A stretch of 64,000 bases of DNA from Urechis unicinctus (Eukaryota; Annelida; Polychaeta; Xenopneusta; Urechidae): NCBI GenBank assembly GCA_034190875.2, contig CM067344.1:25642436-25706435 (forward strand), written 5' to 3'. Shown one piece after another: positions 58,143-64,000 of this stretch. A program made the translations under genes and the position numbers. The first letter of the stretch is position 1, and each line of letters begins with the position of its first letter. The notes under the pieces were generated by a model that worked only from the letters and a program-made list of their open reading frames with translations, had not been told where the DNA came from and did not search any database.

Positions 58143-61100
58143 GATTCATGCATATATATACGATATGCAATTACCAACGGATGTTGCCTTCATCCGGTAA
58201 ATCATATTTGACATCTACATTCAGCAACTGGGTTATAGTGTGCAGAGCTGATTGTCTCCGTACGCCAAGCTGACATGAGCCATAGATCCGCCCAATGAGC
58301 CTTGAAGATATTGTATCCACGTCTGACAGAAACCCACTCTTCAATCACGAACGGCAATTAAATGTACTAAGCTAGCGAGCGCAAACATATTTTAGTCTAG
58401 CAATGCATTATTGTTGACAGAGGGACATGGCATTACCGATAACATTAGAAGAAGGAATCTTTGCAACACAGCAAGTAATCATAAACGGTGATTTTGTGAA
58501 ATCATTCTGGAGATGCTGAAATTAAGATATTTCATATGCAAATGAAATTGAACATGGAATGACAGTGGGAAATCAACTAATGGCATTTGATATAAGTTTA
58601 AGAGCATACTTTCGATAACTCCCTCTGGTTGTTAAAGTGTTACTCTCTAGACGTCTTTAAATCAATGCTTTCAAAGCTCTTGTTAAGTTATACGTAACAA
58701 GACCATAATCTATATATAGCTTGAAAGCAAATAGCAAAATTTTTTTTGAAATAATCAAAAAACATATATAACTCAATGCCTGTCTCGCGATTTGAATCAT
58801 AGATTCTCTGCAACAATACAGAGCGATATGATGATCTACGGCACACGATGTTTCCGCATATACATACGGATTAAAACCATCCTTAATATTTGTAGCATAG
58901 ATAATGTATGGCATCTTTAGATAGTAAAAGTCTCTGTGATTGGTTCGTTTATTCACACTTACTTATTTTGAAATAATATAAGGACTATCCCCAACCAGAA
59001 TGCTTGCAAAACTGTCCATTCTTGCTACAACAACACATAGACGTTATTGCATTTAGACTACTTCAGCTATTCATTATTTTTAGTAGCATTGGAAGAGAAT
59101 CAATTATGTACTCCCAAAGTGCCCAGGAGGCTCATGTTTATACCATAACAGGGTGCATAAATTGATTTGCAGCATAATGTATGTATATCTACCAATTCAA
59201 CCACTCTAGTACTCGTTTTAGCTTGCACCACTGTCTATACATACTTCTTAGGGAAATTGTAGAAATGTGTTGCCTTTGGTTTGCTTTTATACGATTCGGG
59301 CGGCTTATAATGACGGCATGCGTAGAACCAAACACTAGTGTTAGATGCCTATCAGTGCTCAAATCTTAGTTTGTTGAGGAAGAGTTTGCATTATTGTTTA
59401 AGCAACACTAAAAAATGTTGTGGGTGATTGAAAAGAAGAATACAAAATATTGCTAGTAACTAACATGAATCTAATGGCTTAATATACATCAGCAGGATAT
59501 AATTATGTGATCACTTGGGAATTGTGGTGGAAACAAGAGGTCGTATTTCATTGTGACAACCTGTTTGTAAATTCCAAAGATATAACATACAATCATACAT
59601 TGAGAAGAATAAATAAATAAATTAATGATCGCGGATGTGGACACTACTTTAGCATCACGTTTGTGGTTCAGGTAAGGCGATTGTTCATTAGCGTTATGGT
59701 CAATAGCTTCCATTATGTAATATACTGTCAGTGGAAGTATTACAAACACTGACGAACGGCGCTTGATATAGATGCTGTAATCTACACGTTGCCTAACACG
59801 TCTAGGTCTTCCCATATATGGCAATGCTTAAGCCACCCTGAAGCCGTAGCAGTTTGTTTGTGATTATATCCACTGGCAGGGATGAACATGATATTAAGTG
59901 ACCTTTATGGTAATGGATACATCGCCAGCGCACATTTAAATGGACTTAGGAAAGATAACCAATTAGTATGATATATATCTTTCACATTATTGACATGCTA
60001 CAAAGAGTCATCCGAGTGTGGTTTATTTTCTGTGAGTGTAATAAATAGTAACTGCGTCATATCTGATTTCCCATGCATCAAACAATATATCAAGTTGTGG
60101 GTAAGGTATATGTAGTATGATGCATGTTGGATCAGAATTCGGTGTTAAAAGAGTATTATTTTGGCATTGTGATTTGTTTGTCGTCAGCTTAATCTATAAT
60201 TCATATATGTTTCATTAAACCCTGTTCATTGTTGTAAGATCAATCTGTTTGAACAGACAAACGTTTGAGAATGAAAACTAAACATCCTTGGCAGATATGA
60301 GGAAAACAGTATTTGGAATGACATTGCTTACTGTTACAAATATTTCACTTGATAGTAATAGACAGACAATATAAAAACACTTTACCGGGTTGATAAATAA
60401 TGCTACATTCTCAATTATGCAAATCGATTGATGCAGTCGATTATTGCTTAATCAGATGACTTTTGGAAAAAAATTCCGAAGAAAGCTGTGTGCAAACAAC
60501 CGCCTTCATGAACTTTCCGAAACTTGCTTCTAAGCCATTGAAAGCCTCTGGCCAGGTTTGTATACTTGGTAACAAGAATAAACTATCAACGATCTGTATG
60601 TACTGCAGTGAGATCGAACAAAATATCGAATAAAGCGCCATTACACATACTTCTGACATACTTGTAACAAATAATTGAAATTATTATTGCATTGTCATAT
60701 TTCATTACCATACAACACAAAGGCTTTGGTCCGGCTGATAAATATGTACGCATCCATCAGAAGACTTACACATAAATTGGGTTATTTGTGGTTAATATAC
60801 TAAAGGCATAAGGAAAATGAATACCGAGAATGAAGATATGACCCCTTCAATGGCTTCACACAAACCGAGAAAATGATCCACAAACAGAACTCCATAGACT
60901 ACATCTATTGGCTTCAGTGAGGGCTTTGTTGATTTCGTGTCATGTTACCCCTTGTCAAATGTCAGAGATAAGCCATTTGTAGAAATATAAAATTTGTCAA
61001 ACAATTACATTCGATCAAGGCGACCTCATACTAATGTATGCACAAAAAAACATTACCATGTTAATATTCATATTAATATTCATGTTCGGATGCATATGTC

Positions 61101-63630
61101 AATACTTGAGCTGTGCGCAACATATCAATGTGAATATATAGATATCGGGATATCAAAAAATGTTGTTCGTGAAAGAATATAGCAAATTCGGTAAACGCAT
61201 ATCGTTATGGAAACTTGATGTGGAAGATTGAATCCAACCAATTATCATTGAGCACCGCTTTACATACATCTTCTGCTTTACTGATATATTATGCACCGAA
61301 TGCACAACTATGTTATCAGGTCAGCATTATCAGTTGTTATTGGCTCTGATATTGTCAATGGGAGTAATTTAGTTTTAACATATAAATGTGACATGTCGAA
61401 TGTAAATCTGATGCCCGTGAGGGAAATTTAATTTAGTTATTGCATTGAGGAAACTCGCCTGATTTGTTCACCGTTTATTTGCAGGATAATGGTACCAGAA
61501 GAGCTTACACATTGCCACTACGTATACTTACCAAAATGCAAAGTATGGTCGATGCCTTATGAAATGCCCACCTGCATGAAACTAGTGGGATCAGGTGCTA
61601 TTTAAATACCCGCCAAGCGTGGCTCGATGCCGATCCCGAATATCGAAGGAATTTACCACTGATTCTGACAAACAGTTGTTTCTAAGAATATGTAATCGGT
61701 TTTGAATTGAATTACTGTGCCTATTACAAAGATTCTGGATTTCATACTTCATCTGGCGAGCAACTGGAATTTGTTTTTTGATTCCTGGCCCTTGTTTAAA
61801 TTCTTCATCAACATGTTATGTACTGCTAAATAACAGTCTACCTAACCGGTAAAGAATCATTGACTATGATATTGGGTGCAAGATTTGGTCATTGTCACGA
61901 GATTAAAATAGTGTCATTAGTTTCCACATACCCTGTGCATGACCGTAAGATAATTCAATCAAAAGACAAAAAGAAAGAACAAATCCATGGCAGAGGCTAT
62001 ATAATCGTGTGAGGAATTAATCATTTTAAACGGCATTTCTTTACTTTAAGATGTCCTAGATAGTGGTGCAATACGTCAAAAACATGTTTATTATTGATAA
62101 AAGTTTCTCCCTGAAACATATCAAGAGGTGTCGACGCGTAAATCTACATGGATTATGATGCAAATCCATTTATGCAGTCAATTACTCCATACACATAAAG
62201 CCTTTGGGTATAATTCTGGTTATAGTTGGTTGGTTGCAAATGGCATCATGAATTATCAATAACTCGCGTGTGAGTCACTGACTGCCTTGTGCTAGGGATA
62301 TCTGCTTGATTACATAAATTAACTATGTAGAGTGTGTACACACTGCAATACGATTGCGAAGCATATGGATTAAATAATTATAGAGCATAATTTCAATAAG
62401 CCCACAATTAACCGTATTATAAAATTTATAGATTTATAGATAATATTGTATTATCATAAAACATAAAAGCTTTTGACTTAGTAGGCAATAATCTACATAT
62501 CAATATGTGGCATACAACAGGTACTTTGTTCCATGTGAGGGAATAGCTGTATATGGGAGAATGAGATCTTACAAGCAAATTGCATTTCAGCAAAGCCCAT
62601 ATGTCCCTGTTTCATAAATGTGGATATAAATTATTATATATATAGTATATATTCTGCTCATTTCAAACCATTCGTTCTTCGACGGTCGAAATGTTAAATG
62701 TTTAAAGGCACAATTGCTTTTGCTTGAACCATAATGGTACATTACAGTCAAACAAAGCACAACACAGGATCTACTGGCAGATGTCCTTAGCTATTGTACT
62801 GTTGTCAGCAGTATACGAAGTTGTAGGATGTCATCAAGAGCACGATAATCATGATATATCTGCGAGTTTTTGCTTGTCAAAAAACCCTCGTGCAATTAGA
62901 TAGTCTAATGTATTTGCATATTGCGTGGTGAACTATTAAACCACACCGTGCCACACCACGAGAGAGAGAGACTTATATGCATGCAAACACCACCTGGTGA
63001 ATGACACGCTTTTCATTCCATCACAAAATGTATCATTAGTATTTTCGGGTGTTGTGTGATGGTATTAGGTTAAGTAATGAATTGTTTTGGTCTGACTGAA
63101 AGTATGTTTTTACTACTTGCGCTCATGGTGTGCCACAGATGTTCCAACCCCCTTCCCACAGGTAGCCCGATCTTAAGACGGCCTCAAGCTATTATTAACA
63201 TTAAACACCTCTTTTTACGACAAAATAATCCCTTTAATGGCGCTAACAAACATGTCCATCTATTTGGGGTAATCGTTTTGATGGGAAATTCATGTCTACT
63301 CTCCATCAAGAGCACATAAACGTGACGGCTGATATGTGCAAGCCATCGTAAGGAGATGTACCATCACACAAACAGCCATCGGGTAAAAGCAAGTATTGGC
63401 GTTTGGTTGTTCTTGTAGATATATATTACTTATCTTTGCGATTTTTAATTATTTACAAAGTCAACGAACGTGACATAAATGTGTATATATATGAATTACC
63501 TGTATTTTATCATACACTTATTCCTACATTTAAATAAACCACGTTAATATTTTCTTCTGCTCTTATGTTCAACTCATCATGTTTTGTTTGGGGATCGATG
63601 CACGGCCTTGGGCCTTAAAACCTTTGACCA
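58143..63630. other. intergenic, nothing recognised
   Basis: AT-rich. The frames at 58657-58956, 59489-59824 and 61000-61180 lack motifs. No microsatellite block or transposon piece was recognised. Confidence 0.4.
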
Positions 63631-63955
63631 CGTTAAAGTGCCTATGACACCTGAAATAAGATCTTTTGAGTGTGAACGAACGATGCGGATCGAATGGTGT
63701 TGAATTTTTTTGCCCCCAGACTGATAATAAAAGATATATTTAACGTTCTTCGGAACGAAGCGGTATTTTGTGCGTGAACCTAGGTCAACCGGAAGTGATG
63801 CATATAGATGAACCCAGCCGCCTAAATCAACTTCCATAGACATCACGTTGTCAGCCGTGAATAAATAACTTGCTGTGTGGCCGTGAATTGTTCGAACATT
63901 TCTTCAGGAAGCGTTTGAATATTTAGTTTACCTCAGGAGGAGAATTGCGTAAGCA

Positions 63956-64000
63956 ATGGATATCTCAAGTGTGGCGTACAGGGGCAGATTGGCCGGCTAC
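63956..64000 (+). CDS. possible first exon, cut by the window end
   Basis: An ATG at 63956 opens MDISSVAYRGRLAGY and runs off the window. It is preceded by a GC-richer stretch with 'accggaagtgatgc' (an ETS-like site, about 63790) and by 'gttaaagtgcctatgacac' about 320 bases upstream, which loosely recalls the shared motif of the P2X7-like and THAP loci. Its short acidic/Tyr start would fit a relative of the P2X7-type gene, but 15 codons are too few to decide. Confidence 0.25.
   Translation, partial: MDISSVAYRGRLAGY

Overview
This is a eukaryotic, almost certainly metazoan, window. It is AT-rich and mostly non-coding, with many long (TA)n, (CA)n and GATA/GAGA arrays, GT-AG introns, and decayed pieces of metazoan-type families: a THAP zinc finger, a P2X7-type C-terminal domain, an intron-bearing SAMD3-like C-terminal region, a LINE, a DIRS-like retroelement and Gypsy-type gag/protease. 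The mix suits a marine invertebrate and a mollusc is my best guess, but nothing in the sequence proves the taxon. No intact, confidently functional protein gene was found. The longest open frames are artefacts of microsatellites (Ile-Tyr, Thr-His or Cys-Val repeats).

Layout. 0-13 kb: AT-rich intergenic DNA with the left copy of a large dispersed repeat, a (TA)n and a (CA)n array and a possible SINE. 13.0-13.5 kb: an 88-bp tandem duplication and a small hairpin element beside a (TA)n array. 15.5-24.3 kb: a retroelement and pseudogene cluster. It holds GC-rich gag remains, a five-exon SAMD3-like pseudogene with its poly(A) signal, a TAGTC/GACTA repeat field, a retropepsin remnant, an internally duplicated TatD-like nuclease remnant, a minus-strand DIRS-like fragment and a minus-strand LINE endonuclease fragment. 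24.3-30 kb: unassigned DNA, then a 27-bp tandem array and a large GATA/GAGA plus TA block. 30-32.6 kb: a three-exon P2X7-type pseudogene (plus strand) and a THAP pseudogene (minus strand) with a (TA)n array read in frame inside its zinc finger. Their upstream regions share an 18-bp motif and a CRE at similar distances from the ATG. 35-39 kb: an unrecognised plus-strand spliced gene or gene pair, with a duplicated exon block and a roughly 1.2-kb minisatellite in an intron. 39.8-40.2 kb: another hairpin-bearing array beside (TA)n. 40.2-53.8 kb: a gene desert. 53.8-58.2 kb: the right copy of the large dispersed repeat, rearranged, with very long TA arrays. 58-63.6 kb: unassigned DNA. The last 45 bases may open another gene.

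The recognisable coding pieces do not form a pathway. They are independent relics. The points most worth following are the TatD-like nuclease beside Gypsy gag/protease, the shared upstream module of the P2X7-like and THAP loci, the family of hairpin elements next to TA arrays, and the unknown spliced gene at 36-39 kb.
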